A stretch of DNA of 64,000 nucleotides from Lewinella sp. LCG006 (GTDB lineage: Bacteria > Bacteroidota > Bacteroidia > Chitinophagales > Saprospiraceae): contig NZ_CP160680.1 in assembly GCF_040784935.1 (NCBI RefSeq), positions 4,879,802 through 4,943,801 of the forward strand, given 5' to 3'. Of the stretch, positions 44,601 through 53,289 are shown piece by piece. Each line of letters starts with the position of its first letter. Position 1 is the stretch's first letter. A model generated the notes under the pieces. That model was not told where the DNA came from, did no database searches, and saw only the letters and a program-made list of their open reading frames with translations. The translations under genes were made by a program, and so were the position numbers.

Positions 44601-46243
44601 CAGGTAGGCACCGTATCGCGAATGGTTATTCCCAGCACTGGCCCGGCAATCACTTCGATGGTATCGACGACCACCTGGCTAGGAACGGTAGCATCCGTGA
44701 TGGTAATCTGGTAGGACCCCGCAGCAAGGTTGCTTACAGTAGCCGAACCACCATTCGCAGGAATCACCACTGGTGCGCTGTTGGGGCCGCTGAGTGGAAC
44801 CGTATTCCACACAAACTGATAGGGGGCCATACCTTGATCGACAGTAACGGTGAAACTGCCATCATCGAAAGAAGGACAGGTAAGGCTGTCTTGTTGGATC
44901 AATACAAAAAATGGATTGTCCGTTACAAGGGCTTTCCCATTATCAGGGATCAATTGAATCTGCTGACTATTGTTATCAACGACTTCAAAGGCTACGGGGT
45001 TCTCCGTAATGTCCAAAGGAGAGCAATCGTCCAACTGCCCAATTACATCGAAACATATTTCGAAGAAGATCGCATCATCGGGGAGGGTAACACCAGCAAA
45101 AGTATTATCCGACCAAGAGAAAGTCATTACACCTGCAGGAATGGCGTTAGGGCTTGGAAAGTTTTGCCAACCAAAGTTACCTACATTCAAATCAGGTGCC
45201 ATCGGGTTAAAGCCCTGCACACCAGAAATACTAAGGATGGTAGGATCCCAGTTTACCGAAAATTGGGCGGAGATAAGGTTGACAAAATTACCCACCGTCA
45301 CCGGGATACATTCGTTAGAACCGGGGAGTAAATTGGTCAGCGGTAGCCCAAAAACCACAGCATCGCAGGCTGTAACGGCTGGGGTAGTCGCTGATCCGCC
45401 ACAACTCTTACCGTCTTCCACTTCTATCACGTAAGTGCCGGGGCCAGGAACGGTGAAGCTGATCACATCATCGTGGTCAAAAGGCCCTCCAATCACGGAG
45501 CCCGTTACCGTGGGGTCATCTTGCCGGTAGATAAGGATACTCGTATAATCGGTGTTGTCTAATTCCGAAAGGCCTCCTCGAACCCGGAAACTACCCTGGC
45601 ATCCGGTCATAGCTACTTCGCTAATGACAATTTCATTGAGGTAGGCCACGGCAAAAGCTTGATCCGAGCGTAAATTGACACACTCACCTACAGGATTTCC
45701 TTCGTATTCTGCTAATGAACCAGCAAACAAGGCATCAAAAGTAATGGGAGCAAAGTAGTAGATGGCTGGCGCTCCTCCATTGAATGCATTCTGTAGGTTC
45801 CCGTCGTTGAAAAACGGAACATCACCACTAAGCGTATTGCCGGTGTAGACGTAGAAACCGTAGGTCGCATTACCATCATCTAAAGTACAGGGGTCATTTT
45901 TGATGGCCGCTGTATCTGGCCCTGTAGTGGTGGGCAGACAGTTGAAAAAGGCATAACCTATTCCCCCAGGAGTTAACATATTGGGATCGCCACTCAGGTC
46001 TTGATCATCATTGTGATCAATAAAGAGGGTATCTCCCAGACAGAGGTAAATGGTGTCTGGTGTAATATCATTGGTCTGACCAATGAGCGGCCCAAAAGAA
46101 TTGATGGAACCGGCATCAGAGGTACACATCCGAGCTTCTCCAGTGGAGACGGTTCTAGTGAGTACGACTTGGTCCGGGGTTTGGGCCTGTACCGTAATTA
46201 CGGTAAAAATAAGGATGACTAAACTAGTAAGGATCCTGTTCAT
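41621..46243 (-). CDS. Giant T9SS type B surface protein with SprB-type repeats and a cohesin-like domain
   Basis: 1540 residues from MNRILTSLVILIFTVITVQA, a signal peptide; the frame opens at 46288. After an N-terminal region of about 300 residues comes a cohesin-like module (AQFSVNWDPTILSISGVQGF .. IFFEICFDVIG). Then about eleven SprB-type repeats follow, each with a Cys-GxxDGxI motif and a YxxxW close (VSCNGDADGSITIDPMGGTG, PYSFFW). The C-terminus is the gliding-motility-type sorting domain (IPNIFSPNGDGRNDEFAV, LFDRWGGLLYEA, MQPGVYVYVI). Such proteins are exported by T9SS and act as adhesins or motility proteins; SprB is the model. The gene stands alone with its own terminator. Confidence 0.92.
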   Translation of the reverse strand: MNRILTSLVILIFTVITVQAQTPDQVVLTRTVSTGEARMCTSDAGSINSFGPLIGQTNDITPDTIYLCLGDTLFIDHNDDQDLSGDPNMLTPGGIGYAFFNCLPTTTGPDTAAIKNDPCTLDDGNATYGFYVYTGNTLSGDVPFFNDGNLQNAFNGGAPAIYYFAPITFDALFAGSLAEYEGNPVGECVNLRSDQAFAVAYLNEIVISEVAMTGCQGSFRVRGGLSELDNTDYTSILIYRQDDPTVTGSVIGGPFDHDDVISFTVPGPGTYVIEVEDGKSCGGSATTPAVTACDAVVFGLPLTNLLPGSNECIPVTVGNFVNLISAQFSVNWDPTILSISGVQGFNPMAPDLNVGNFGWQNFPSPNAIPAGVMTFSWSDNTFAGVTLPDDAIFFEICFDVIGQLDDCSPLDITENPVAFEVVDNNSQQIQLIPDNGKALVTDNPFFVLIQQDSLTCPSFDDGSFTVTVDQGMAPYQFVWNTVPLSGPNSAPVVIPANGGSATVSNLAAGSYQITITDATVPSQVVVDTIEVIAGPVLGITIRDTVPTCFGLSDGSLAFLPTSDGLPITNPGPEYTFNWSVPNGVTNPGNTFYVDNIRAGSYGITVTDPAGCQEIALIPLGQPPALRVLDANTFITDASCTGGQDGEITITASGGTTANGNYTFNWSTGLNIQASTTTIINLNPGQYCVTVTDDNGCSTQECYTVGAVKVLSLNENITDLSCNGDASGAILVSGNTAGAPADTPYAFAWSMNAPAATNTPTTSQITGLVAGTYAVTMTDASAAGCQVIDTFIVTQPLPLTAQILNFTNETCVVGNDGSITLGLTGGTAPYSYSWSHDAMLMDSIATNLSAGSYTVIITDANMCMTQITQMISAPTPPTVTSLADDAVTCADDQDGNLLVQVTPAPGTSIQSIVWSTGQTGPAITNLSPGEYIVTITANNACVTIDTALVTAPAPILLDSTQVRRPSCPGESDGQISVFASGGTPPYRYSWAHLPMPTTQNPITSLAAGDYTLVIFDANNCSSETFVITVEDAPTINVVFSNVTDTSCPDDNTCDAMATATASYSDGSPGDFIFTWNSGEMTNGGLTSTAVQLCEGTQTLNVIGGLCGVDVEFTIDAPAPIVVGTEISPVSCNGDADGSITIDPMGGTGPYSFFWVETSETTANINNLSAGPYTAVITDANMCTFTQTVVVDQPAVLTLAIDQVTTTDQVTCAGDTDGVIAVTATGGNVNPANPYQYVWNNNAVGAINANLAAGTYSVTVTDFKGCTDDLSFTIGEPDPLVFSLEPIEPPLCFGDPTFIVIDTVFGGANNPFEEYTFMVDNNGLNFPVLQPATVFAGDHIVTVEDINGCTEELEITIVSPGQIQIIMDSPIVVELGDSTVQLLPTITPGGIYNYQWTPAEFLSSDTIRNPFVFPERSLEYTLTVVNENGCTASETVFVELDANRNVYIPNIFSPNGDGRNDEFAVFACLGVRTITSARLFDRWGGLLYEATLLEPACLNGTKLWDGSKNGETMQPGVYVYVIEIEFLDGVVLTYRGDVTLIK

Positions 46244-46472
46244 GGTTCCGTTTTGAATTTTTTCTTTGCAGATGACTGCCAAAAGCAAATAGAGATAAAT
46301 GTAGTAGTATCTCTGCTCAACAGATACGGTTTGTTTGGCTTATGTTGCCCGAAAAAGCTGGTAAGAGACCTTATGGCGGGCATACGACAAGTTCCAAACG
46401 TCTTGCACGGCCGCAAAATTACAATCTCTTGGGCCAATATTTGTGTTAAAGTTGAAAATCAGCGTAGCGCAG

Positions 46473-47351
46473 CTAATTATTTACCAGAGGGACAATCTCT
46501 CCTTCCCGGTCATTACGCTGCAAGAAAACTAAAAACTGGCGGGCTTTCCCGGTCGTTGGGAAGTTGCCTAGCACTAGGAAAAACAAGCCCTCGCCATTGG
46601 GTTTTAATTCTGTGCTTTGTTCGTACTTTCGTTCAATTTCTGTTACCATCCTGACGGCGGTAGGGTAGTCTACAAGTACATTTTTCAACTGAATACCATA
46701 ACTTAATCCTGAACGTGGAGCAAATCCAGGTTGCACTGCTGCCAATGGTTCTCCACTTAATACCAACATCGGAGAAGACGTGTTTTCTTCTTGATAGGTG
46801 GCATTAGACAGTAAAGCAGGTGCTTCTTCTTCAGGAATTAAAGCAGGTCGGCTGAAAGCTATTTCTGCCTGTGGGGCATCCAGAGCAGTTTGCTGATCAA
46901 TTAAAGGTAAGGTTGCACGAAGATGGTTGGTGGGCTTGTCCAGTTTTTTTAACCATCTCAGTAAAGGTCGGGCTTCCATACTGGCCGTATTGCGGTCAAG
47001 CAATTTTCCATTGGGAGCAAACACGAGAATGCTTGGAATAGCCTCCACTTCAAACTGGTGCTGTAATACTTTGGCTTGCGCCTGGTTGAGGTCTACTTTA
47101 ACGGTAAGGATGTGAGCATGCAGGTAGTCCAACAATTCATCATCCTGGAAAGTATGCTGTTGCATCCATTGACAAGGTAAACACCAATCTGCCGTAAAAT
47201 AGAGGATGAAAAGTTTGTCTTCCTGTTGTGCCTGCGCTTGCGCACGTTCCAAATCGGGGGCTAACCAATTGACCGGAAGAGCACTGACGAGATGAGGTAG
47301 AAAAAATAATACCAAGCCCACAAGGGCTAATTTGTGTGTAGGGATGTTCAT
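46473..47351 (-). CDS. Exported thioredoxin-fold protein with C-terminal SPOR-like domain
   Basis: 292 residues from MNIPTHKLALVGLVLFFLPH, a signal peptide; the frame opens at 47399. The thioredoxin domain has LFILYFTADWCLPCQWMQQH with the Cys 57-Cys 60 active pair, VDLNQAQ and IPSILVFAPNG. A linker leads to a C-terminal part (SYGIQLKNVLVDYPTAVRMV, EGLFFLVLGNFPTTGKARQF) that looks like a SPOR repeat, a fold that can bind peptidoglycan. The thioredoxin part probably reduces or oxidises periplasmic proteins. It lies between the T9SS protein and array 4; its upstream region is array 4. Confidence 0.8.
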   Translation of the reverse strand: MNIPTHKLALVGLVLFFLPHLVSALPVNWLAPDLERAQAQAQQEDKLFILYFTADWCLPCQWMQQHTFQDDELLDYLHAHILTVKVDLNQAQAKVLQHQFEVEAIPSILVFAPNGKLLDRNTASMEARPLLRWLKKLDKPTNHLRATLPLIDQQTALDAPQAEIAFSRPALIPEEEAPALLSNATYQEENTSSPMLVLSGEPLAAVQPGFAPRSGLSYGIQLKNVLVDYPTAVRMVTEIERKYEQSTELKPNGEGLFFLVLGNFPTTGKARQFLVFLQRNDREGEIVPLVNN

Positions 47352-47747
47352 GGAAGGTCGCTTTTGGGATACTAAAGTTAAGCTTTTATTTCCAACCATG
47401 CAGGGGGGGACTGTCTGTATTTATGGAACGGTAGGGTATGGGGGGGCTTTTGTGCTCGCTTCGCTCACGGTGGTGCTCTTCCGTTGCACGGAATCGCAGT
47501 TGTGCTCTTCCGTTACACGGAATCGCGGTTAGTGCTCGCTTCACTCGCGGTGGGACTCTCCCGACCTTTCGTTGGGTTCGTGGTGGTGCTCGTTACACTC
47601 GCGGTCAGGTTAGGTAATACACCTTAAATTTGGGAATAACCCCGAGGGAACATTTGAAAAACCGCGAGCGAAGCGAGCACCCCCGTGAATTCCGAGAATT
47701 CGGAATGAGCACTCCCGTGATCCCGACCCTTCGTCGGGTGAGCACCC
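47352..47747. other. 396-bp intergenic region filled by palindrome array 4
   Basis: No gene. From about 47431 to the stop codon of the DUF5916 gene the region is repeat. The first 80 bp next to the thioredoxin-like gene are the only space for its promoter, unless the array supplies it. Confidence 0.6.
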
Positions 47748-47754
47748 CTACCTC
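47431..47754. repeat. Palindrome-spacer array 4 (mirrored, largest)
   Basis: Forward half (47431-47610): GGTAGGG, then TTGTGCTC, GCTTCGCTC, ACGGTGGTGCTC, TTCCGTTGCACGGAA, TCGCAGTTGTGCTC, TTCCGTTACACGGAA, TCGCGGTTAGTGCTC, GCTTCACTC, GCGGTGGGACTC, TCCCGACCTTTCGTTGGG, TTCGTGGTGGTGCTC, GTTACACTCGCGG. About 45 bp of other sequence follow. Reverse half (47661-47754): CCGCGAGCGAAGCG, GAGCACCCCCGTGA, ATTCCGAGAATTCGGAAT, GAGCACTCCCGTGA, TCCCGACCCTTCGTCGGGT, GAGCACCCCTACC. The last word contains the TAG stop (47748-47750, minus strand) of the DUF5916 gene. Confidence 0.85.
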
Positions 47755-50399
47755 AAAAACCGATACGTTGCCTTCACCAAAAACACATTTCTGGCATTGT
47801 CTCCAAATAGGTTGTCCGACAGACTTCTGGTTAGGCCACGGCTGGGATCACCAGCGGCATTAGCTCCTTGAGACCAAACCAGGAAAAGCTCTGAACCAGG
47901 GACGTATTCCCAGCGGAGCACGAGGTTGGAGCGAAATTGGATATAGCTGAAATCAGGATTGTCAAAAGTGTAATCAAAGGCTTGGTCGTTATTGTCATCG
48001 ACGAGGTAAAATTGGTTTTCGACATCGTAGGAGACGGTCTCAAAAAGGGCGAACCGATCCGCAAAAGTCTTACCGAGTGGATTGTCCGTTATCTTATTGA
48101 AATCTTGGTAACGTCCCCTTGAGATGAAAGGCTGACCATAGTACTGGATGGTTAGATCGGGTGTGATATTGTAATTTAGACGTGCTGTTATACTGATTGT
48201 TTGCTGGTCGACATTCGCATTGATGTACCTTTTTTCTCCTTCAAATTCCAACTGGGTAACGTATTGTTCCTGACGTTGGTACCGATCGAAGGAAGGGCTG
48301 ATACTGATGCTCATGGCATTGGTGGGCTGCAATTGTATATAACCACCATAGCTTTGCACTCTTACAATGTTGTGTTTGGTGAGGCCTTGGAAAGTGTTGA
48401 GCCCAAATTGTACTTTTTTGCGAGAATCGGTATTCAGATAAGCATTGATACCAAAACCATTTGGACGCCGGAGTAGGGGGCCTCCACGGAGTGCATTTTT
48501 TGAAATATCAAGGTTTTCGTAGGTGATGCCTCCGCCGGAAGACCAAAAATTGGCCCATTGCTGGTGAGCATTAGTGTTGACGGCTCGGTACAGGTTCTTG
48601 CCGGAAAAATCCCAGCGGCTCCAATGGTTGTAATTCCATTGGAAGCGGCGGAATGTCTTGTTGGGTTTTGTCCACCGACGAGCTCCCCAAAAGAAATAGT
48701 TGAGTTCATCCGTATTGACGAGAAAGCCGATGTCATTGAGTTCTAGTTCTGGAGATCGCCAAGTCATGCCGGTTTCAAAAATCCAATCACCACCGTAGTT
48801 GGCAATTTTAAAAGTGCCTCCAGTACCCATTAGATGGTTGGCCGTAGTATCAACTTCGAGATGCTCAGCGTCGGGGCGCTGAAAAAGATGTTCAAAAGCT
48901 TGTTGGGTAGACTGAATTGATTGGGGGCTTCCGTTGACGCGGCTCCAAAGCAGCTTACCGGTAGCTACCCATTGGTTATCTTTCCAGCGATGAACAACAT
49001 CAAGCCCTCCTGAATAGGCCGATTCATGTAAAAATGCTAATTCAGGTTGCCCATTAAGATCGCGATTGACTGCGGTGAAAATCCCGCCCACTACCGTATT
49101 CCCACCTCTGAAATCTTGTTGAACTCTCCCTACGAAAAAATTGGTGAGGGGTTCGACCACTTCTTTGGTGCGTTCTCCCAGCACATCAATGGTAGCCATC
49201 TCTCTTTGGGTAATACTTTCCAGAATGCCGACAGAAAGGCCACTTTCTGTTTTTCCGCTAAATTTGGCAGCTCCCAAAATGGTCGTATTGTTGGGTTGAT
49301 CAACATAGTAATTTTCACTTGGGTTGGAGTAAATGTTGCGGTGTGGAGCGCCGCCAATTCTGCGGGAATAAAACAAGAGGTCACTATTGAAGTTCCCTCC
49401 CGCTTCGGCCTCTGTGATCGCATAATTAAAGATGTTGCGGTTTTCGATAAAAAAAGGCCTCCGCTCATTAAAGAAAATTTGAAACCCGTTGAGATTCAGT
49501 GCACCTGGATCTGCTTCTACCTGACCAAAATCCGGGTTGACGGTGAAATCGAGCGTCAAATCAGAGGTGATGCCGATACGACCATCCAGGCCTGCCGTTA
49601 TGCGGGAATCCGCTCCGGTAGCGAAGGGGTTTCCTTCTTCTGCGGTAAAGGAAGATCGCTGCGCAGAAACATAGGGCTGAATTTCCACTTGCCGCTGCTG
49701 TTTTATGTCTTTGATGCCACGCAACTCTCCAAATCGACTTACCCACCCGGGTTCATTCAGCCGAATGGGCTGCCAGGTATCTCGCTCTTGTTCACGAAAA
49801 TAACGACGGGTTGATTGAATACCCCATACATATTCTTCTGCTTCCCCAAACCGCAATTGGCTGAGTGGAATTCTAACTTCAGCCGTCCAACCTTCCTCAT
49901 CTACCTGGGTTTTAGCGTACCAAATAGGGTTCCAATTCGCGTCCCAGTTGTTGCCGTCATTGGAGACAAACTCGTCGCCTTTTACGCCTGAAGCAGAGAT
50001 CGTGAAAGAAAATGCAGAGCGTAGATCGTGATAGCTATCAATATTGATTTCAATCCAGTCGCCAGGAAATCCATCTCTGCGAGACATTCTTCGCTCAATT
50101 TTATCAGGCTCGTTGTCGTAGCAGCGGTAAGCTACGTAAAGATTTTTGGCATCATATAGTACTTTCAGCTTAGTCTCTTGTGTAGGTGCTTCACTGTTAT
50201 AAGGCTCAAATTGTTGATAGTTACCACTCCATTCTACTTGTTCCCAGCAAGCATCGTTGATATTGCCGTCAATTTGTGGGGCATCTCCTTTTACAGCTTC
50301 CGTAAATAATATCCTTTTAGGAATAGAGTCATGCTGTTGGGCAGAAAGCGTAAAAAAAGATAGCACAACCAAAAGGTAGGACAGAAGGGGAGATTTCAT
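47748..50399 (-). CDS. DUF5916 outer-membrane barrel protein with N-terminal CBM9-like domain
   Basis: 883 residues from MKSPLLSYLLVVLSFFTLSA, a signal peptide; the frame opens at 50450. The N-terminal domain (APQIDGNINDACWEQVEWSG, LYVAYRCYDNEPDKI, WIEINIDSYHD, FSFTISASGVKGDEF) is the carbohydrate-binding family 9-like fold. From about residue 240 on it is DUF5916 (IGITSDLTLDFTVNPDFGQV, LNGFQIFFNERRPFFIENRN), probably a beta-barrel ending in VFLVKATYRFLR. Common in Bacteroidota, role unknown. Its stop codon lies within array 4. Confidence 0.9.
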   Translation of the reverse strand: MKSPLLSYLLVVLSFFTLSAQQHDSIPKRILFTEAVKGDAPQIDGNINDACWEQVEWSGNYQQFEPYNSEAPTQETKLKVLYDAKNLYVAYRCYDNEPDKIERRMSRRDGFPGDWIEINIDSYHDLRSAFSFTISASGVKGDEFVSNDGNNWDANWNPIWYAKTQVDEEGWTAEVRIPLSQLRFGEAEEYVWGIQSTRRYFREQERDTWQPIRLNEPGWVSRFGELRGIKDIKQQRQVEIQPYVSAQRSSFTAEEGNPFATGADSRITAGLDGRIGITSDLTLDFTVNPDFGQVEADPGALNLNGFQIFFNERRPFFIENRNIFNYAITEAEAGGNFNSDLLFYSRRIGGAPHRNIYSNPSENYYVDQPNNTTILGAAKFSGKTESGLSVGILESITQREMATIDVLGERTKEVVEPLTNFFVGRVQQDFRGGNTVVGGIFTAVNRDLNGQPELAFLHESAYSGGLDVVHRWKDNQWVATGKLLWSRVNGSPQSIQSTQQAFEHLFQRPDAEHLEVDTTANHLMGTGGTFKIANYGGDWIFETGMTWRSPELELNDIGFLVNTDELNYFFWGARRWTKPNKTFRRFQWNYNHWSRWDFSGKNLYRAVNTNAHQQWANFWSSGGGITYENLDISKNALRGGPLLRRPNGFGINAYLNTDSRKKVQFGLNTFQGLTKHNIVRVQSYGGYIQLQPTNAMSISISPSFDRYQRQEQYVTQLEFEGEKRYINANVDQQTISITARLNYNITPDLTIQYYGQPFISRGRYQDFNKITDNPLGKTFADRFALFETVSYDVENQFYLVDDNNDQAFDYTFDNPDFSYIQFRSNLVLRWEYVPGSELFLVWSQGANAAGDPSRGLTRSLSDNLFGDNARNVFLVKATYRFLR

Positions 50400-50679
50400 G
50401 CTAGTCGGGTGTTTTTTATACAAGTAAAACAAAGGGTGTTCCTTTTTCAATTTTTTGCGTCAAAAAAAAGACGAGCCAAAAAACGAAAAGTTGCACTAAC
50501 GTTTTGCCTCGAACGGAAATTAACATTTGAAGAGCCGAGCGAAGCGAACATTGTAACGTTTTTCTTACTTAAAAGAATAACCAACATCCAATTGAACTAC
50601 TTGACTCGTAATTAATTTCAAGTAATAATTTTGTAAAAATAGTCGTTCACGTAATATCCCATTGCTCAATACACTAGTT
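50400..50679. other. Divergent intergenic region, 280 bp
   Basis: No gene. GCACTAACGTTTTGC (about 50493) and ATTGTAACGTTTTTC (about 50551) flank a short GAGCGAAGCGAAC word like the GCTTCGCTC units of the palindrome arrays. Promoters for both neighbours must be here, but I could not place them. Confidence 0.45.
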
Positions 50680-51537
50680 ATGAAAAACTATCTCGCATCC
50701 CTTACCTTTTTTTTATGTGCTAGTACCCTCTTATTGGCACAGGTTCGATACACTGGTGAAGAATACCGCGATTATTACGAGTGGTTCCACCAATACAGCC
50801 AAACCCCGGATTTTTATTTGGACGGCACTCAGCTGATCTCCTTTGTAGAAAATACACCAGTAAAACAGCTTCCTCAGACCAATAGTCGCACCTTGGGTAC
50901 ATTGGCCTTGGGGCAAACCGTGACGAATTTTTCCATTCCTGTTGATAAAGCGGTCTATAGTGAACACCATGGTTATCGTGAACAATGGTTCAAGGTGGAA
51001 GCCTGTAGTGCTGATGGCAATGTTTACATCGGCTACGTTTGGGGTGGATTTTTAGCCAAAAGCTGGCAGTATTTTGATCTGGAAGAAAAGGGCACTAAAT
51101 CCCTAATTGCCCTTGGTTTAAGTACGAATCCTCGCCAGGCACCAGAAGATATTCGGGCGATGCTTAAGATTATCCAGAACGGGAAGTTAATCCAGGCACT
51201 TGAATTGGATGGTATTTGTCTATTTGAAGACTGTGGTGCAAGTAGTCTCCTGCGGATTTTTGACTTCAATACCAGCGACCAGACCATTGTTTTTGAATCC
51301 AGTATTTTTACCGCTGGATGCCTTACGGGAATTGATAAGGCTTTGGTGGCCTGGGATGGCCAGCAACTGACCTTGATTCATCGTGGGGAATATACTACTG
51401 GGCAGACTTACGCTAATAATCCCTTGTATCTCCGTCAAGCGACGCAAACCCAGGTGTGTTACTACCAAAATGAAAATAAGGCCTACGATCCCGTTTGGAA
51501 TTGTCGTACGCTGAATCAAGCTGTAGCGGTACCGTAA
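50680..51537 (+). CDS. Secreted protein with SH3-like domain, unknown function
   Basis: 285 residues from ATG 50680 (MKNYLASLTFFLCASTLLLA, signal peptide); a start 18 bp earlier is possible. Residues about 50-130 look like a bacterial SH3 domain (ISFVENTPVKQLPQTNSRTL, GQTVTNF, QWFKVEA, GYVWGGFLAKSW). The second half (MLKIIQNGKLIQALELDGIC, LLRIFDFNTSDQTIVFES, LVAWDGQQLTLIHRGEYTT) is beta-rich and of no known family. Probably periplasmic. It precedes the CPBP gene on the same strand by 69 bp. Confidence 0.72.
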   Translation: MKNYLASLTFFLCASTLLLAQVRYTGEEYRDYYEWFHQYSQTPDFYLDGTQLISFVENTPVKQLPQTNSRTLGTLALGQTVTNFSIPVDKAVYSEHHGYREQWFKVEACSADGNVYIGYVWGGFLAKSWQYFDLEEKGTKSLIALGLSTNPRQAPEDIRAMLKIIQNGKLIQALELDGICLFEDCGASSLLRIFDFNTSDQTIVFESSIFTAGCLTGIDKALVAWDGQQLTLIHRGEYTTGQTYANNPLYLRQATQTQVCYYQNENKAYDPVWNCRTLNQAVAVP

Positions 51538-51606
51538 TCTACTTTTTATCTTATACCTTTATGCGGAGCGTTGCTCAGTTGAGTAAAGCAAAGGTTAAAC
51601 CGCATA

Positions 51607-52503
51607 ATGATGGAATTATCCTCCCGGCAGCTGCCTTGGTGGCAAAAGCTGCTCTTTCTTATTCTCCAATTGGTCGCCTTTGTACTGCTCGGCCTACTGA
51701 CGGGCCTGTTGTTAGAGCTAGTAGGGGAGCAATTGCTGCAAAGCCATTTGTGGGAGGAAGAATTACCTGGTTTAATTTGGGGTTGGACCGTCGTACTCGT
51801 CAGTGCGCTAACCGCAGCTTATCTCTTAGCTTACGCCCAAACGAAGCAGGGCTGGTCAGCACTAGGCTTCACCACGGTCAGAATGGTCACCAGCTTACAA
51901 ACAGGGCTATTGGTGGGAGGAAGCATCATAGTGGTGTGCTTTCTGGTCCTTTATTCAGGAGGATGGGTTAAGATTACACAGGTAATTTTTTTGCCAAGAG
52001 CCTTTGCGGGGTGGTGCTTGTTTTTTTTGATTCAACCGCTGGCTGAGGAAGTGATTATGCGTTCCTTTTTACAAAATCAACTTCATCGCTATTTTGGTGC
52101 CTGGCCAGGGCTGATCGTGACTGCCCTGGTGTTTGGCCTACTACACGTAGGAAACAACGCTTTTACCTGGATTGCTGGTTTGGAGATTGTCCTGGGCGGA
52201 TTACTTATGGGACAACTCTACCTTTACACTCAAAATATCTGGGCACCTTTTGCCATGCATGCTATTTGGAATTTTTTGCAAAGTACTGTACTCGGGTTTG
52301 CCGTCAGCGGAATGGATACTTACCGACTCCTCCACCTTGAAATAAGCGGACCGGAATGGTTGACAGGAGGTGATTTTGGTATCGAAGGTTCTCTCTTGTC
52401 AGTATTATTTATTCTCGCAGCAATCATTTACTTTTGGCCTTCTGCCCGGCACGAAGCTCCCTGGAGTAAGTTGGAGACTGGAGATACTTCTCGGGATGGC
52501 TGA
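51607..52503 (+). CDS. CPBP-family intramembrane glutamic protease (CAAX-like)
   Basis: 298 residues with about eight membrane segments. Family motifs: EEVIMRSFLQNQL (EExxxR), VFGLLHVGNN (FxxxH) and HAIWNFLQSTV (HxxxN). These hold the catalytic glutamates and metal or water ligands of CPBP/Rce1-type proteases, which cleave substrates in the membrane and often serve bacteriocin immunity or protein maturation. The substrate here is unknown. The gene is followed by a RAYT gene on the same strand. Confidence 0.9.
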   Translation: MMELSSRQLPWWQKLLFLILQLVAFVLLGLLTGLLLELVGEQLLQSHLWEEELPGLIWGWTVVLVSALTAAYLLAYAQTKQGWSALGFTTVRMVTSLQTGLLVGGSIIVVCFLVLYSGGWVKITQVIFLPRAFAGWCLFFLIQPLAEEVIMRSFLQNQLHRYFGAWPGLIVTALVFGLLHVGNNAFTWIAGLEIVLGGLLMGQLYLYTQNIWAPFAMHAIWNFLQSTVLGFAVSGMDTYRLLHLEISGPEWLTGGDFGIEGSLLSVLFILAAIIYFWPSARHEAPWSKLETGDTSRDG

Positions 52504-52631
52504 AGTACCAGACGTGAAACCACATGAGTATTACCGGGAGATGTTGTTAACCTTTCCTGATGAAGCATCAAATACAAAATAATCAGACCACAGCGGCAAT
52601 CAGACAGGATGGCCCCAATCTCCCAATAATC

Positions 52632-53246
52632 ATGGCATATAACCCGCAAAAACACCGTCGCCGATCCATCCGTTTAAAAGGGTATGATTATTCGCAGGCA
52701 GGCTTGTATTTTATTACCATTTGCACCCAAAACCGCGCCTGTTTGTTTGGTGAAATCATAGATGGAGAAATGATATTGAACGATGCCGGAAAAATGATTG
52801 CAAAATGGTATGATGAATTGGAAAACAAATTCCCCGATATCCGGTGCCATGAAATGATCACCATGCCCAACCATTTCCATTGCATCATCGAAAACGTCGG
52901 TCCCCCCGTAGGGGCAGACCTGCGTGTCTGCCCGAATACCATTACGGATGGTAACAATGGAATTACGGATGATAACACATTGGACGAACAGATATTGGGT
53001 GAACAGACATTGGGCGAACACATAGGTTCGCCCCTACATCGGGTGGTGCAATGGTTTAAAACAATGACCACTAATGAATATATACGTGGGGTAAAAACCT
53101 TAGGTTGGCAACCGTTCAATGGGAAATTATGGCAACGAAATTATTGGGAACATATCATTCGCAATGAAAATACCTACCATCGCATTGCCGCATACATAAT
53201 AAATAATCCGAAAAAATGGGATGACGATAAATTGAAGTCGCAATAG
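52632..53246 (+). CDS. REP-associated tyrosine transposase (RAYT, Y1/HUH family)
   Basis: 204 residues from ATG 52632 (MAYNPQKHRRRSIRLKGYDY); the frame opens at 52560. Motifs: GLYFITICTQNRACLFGEI, HEMITMPNHFHCIIEN with the HUH pair His 81 and His 83, and the C-terminal YWEHIIRNENTYHRIAAYII, which holds the likely catalytic tyrosine. Such single-copy enzymes cut and move REP palindromes rather than themselves. Between the HUH motif and VVQWFKTMTTNEYIRG lies a segment of about 50 residues, made of two perfect palindromes joined by degenerate repeats, all in frame. The gene looks intact. Confidence 0.9.
   Translation: MAYNPQKHRRRSIRLKGYDYSQAGLYFITICTQNRACLFGEIIDGEMILNDAGKMIAKWYDELENKFPDIRCHEMITMPNHFHCIIENVGPPVGADLRVCPNTITDGNNGITDDNTLDEQILGEQTLGEHIGSPLHRVVQWFKTMTTNEYIRGVKTLGWQPFNGKLWQRNYWEHIIRNENTYHRIAAYIINNPKKWDDDKLKSQ
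52905..53053. repeat. Two REP-like palindromes inside the RAYT coding sequence
   Basis: GGGCAGAC-6 nt-GTCTGCCC (52912-52933) and GGGCGAAC-6 nt-GTTCGCCC (53022-53043) are both perfect 8-bp-arm palindromes with 6-nt centres. The outer flanks GTAGGGGC and GCCCCTAC also match in inverse. Between them are degenerate tandem words such as TTGGGTGAACAGACA and ATTACGGATG. Confidence 0.85.
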
Positions 53247-53289
53247 CCGACCACTGAGTCATTATTAAACCTACCAGAAAAATCTACCT

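Noticed and set aside
44228-45331. 367-codon plus-strand frame inside the T9SS giant gene
   Set aside because: Antisense to a clear SprB-repeat protein; no signal peptide or known motif.
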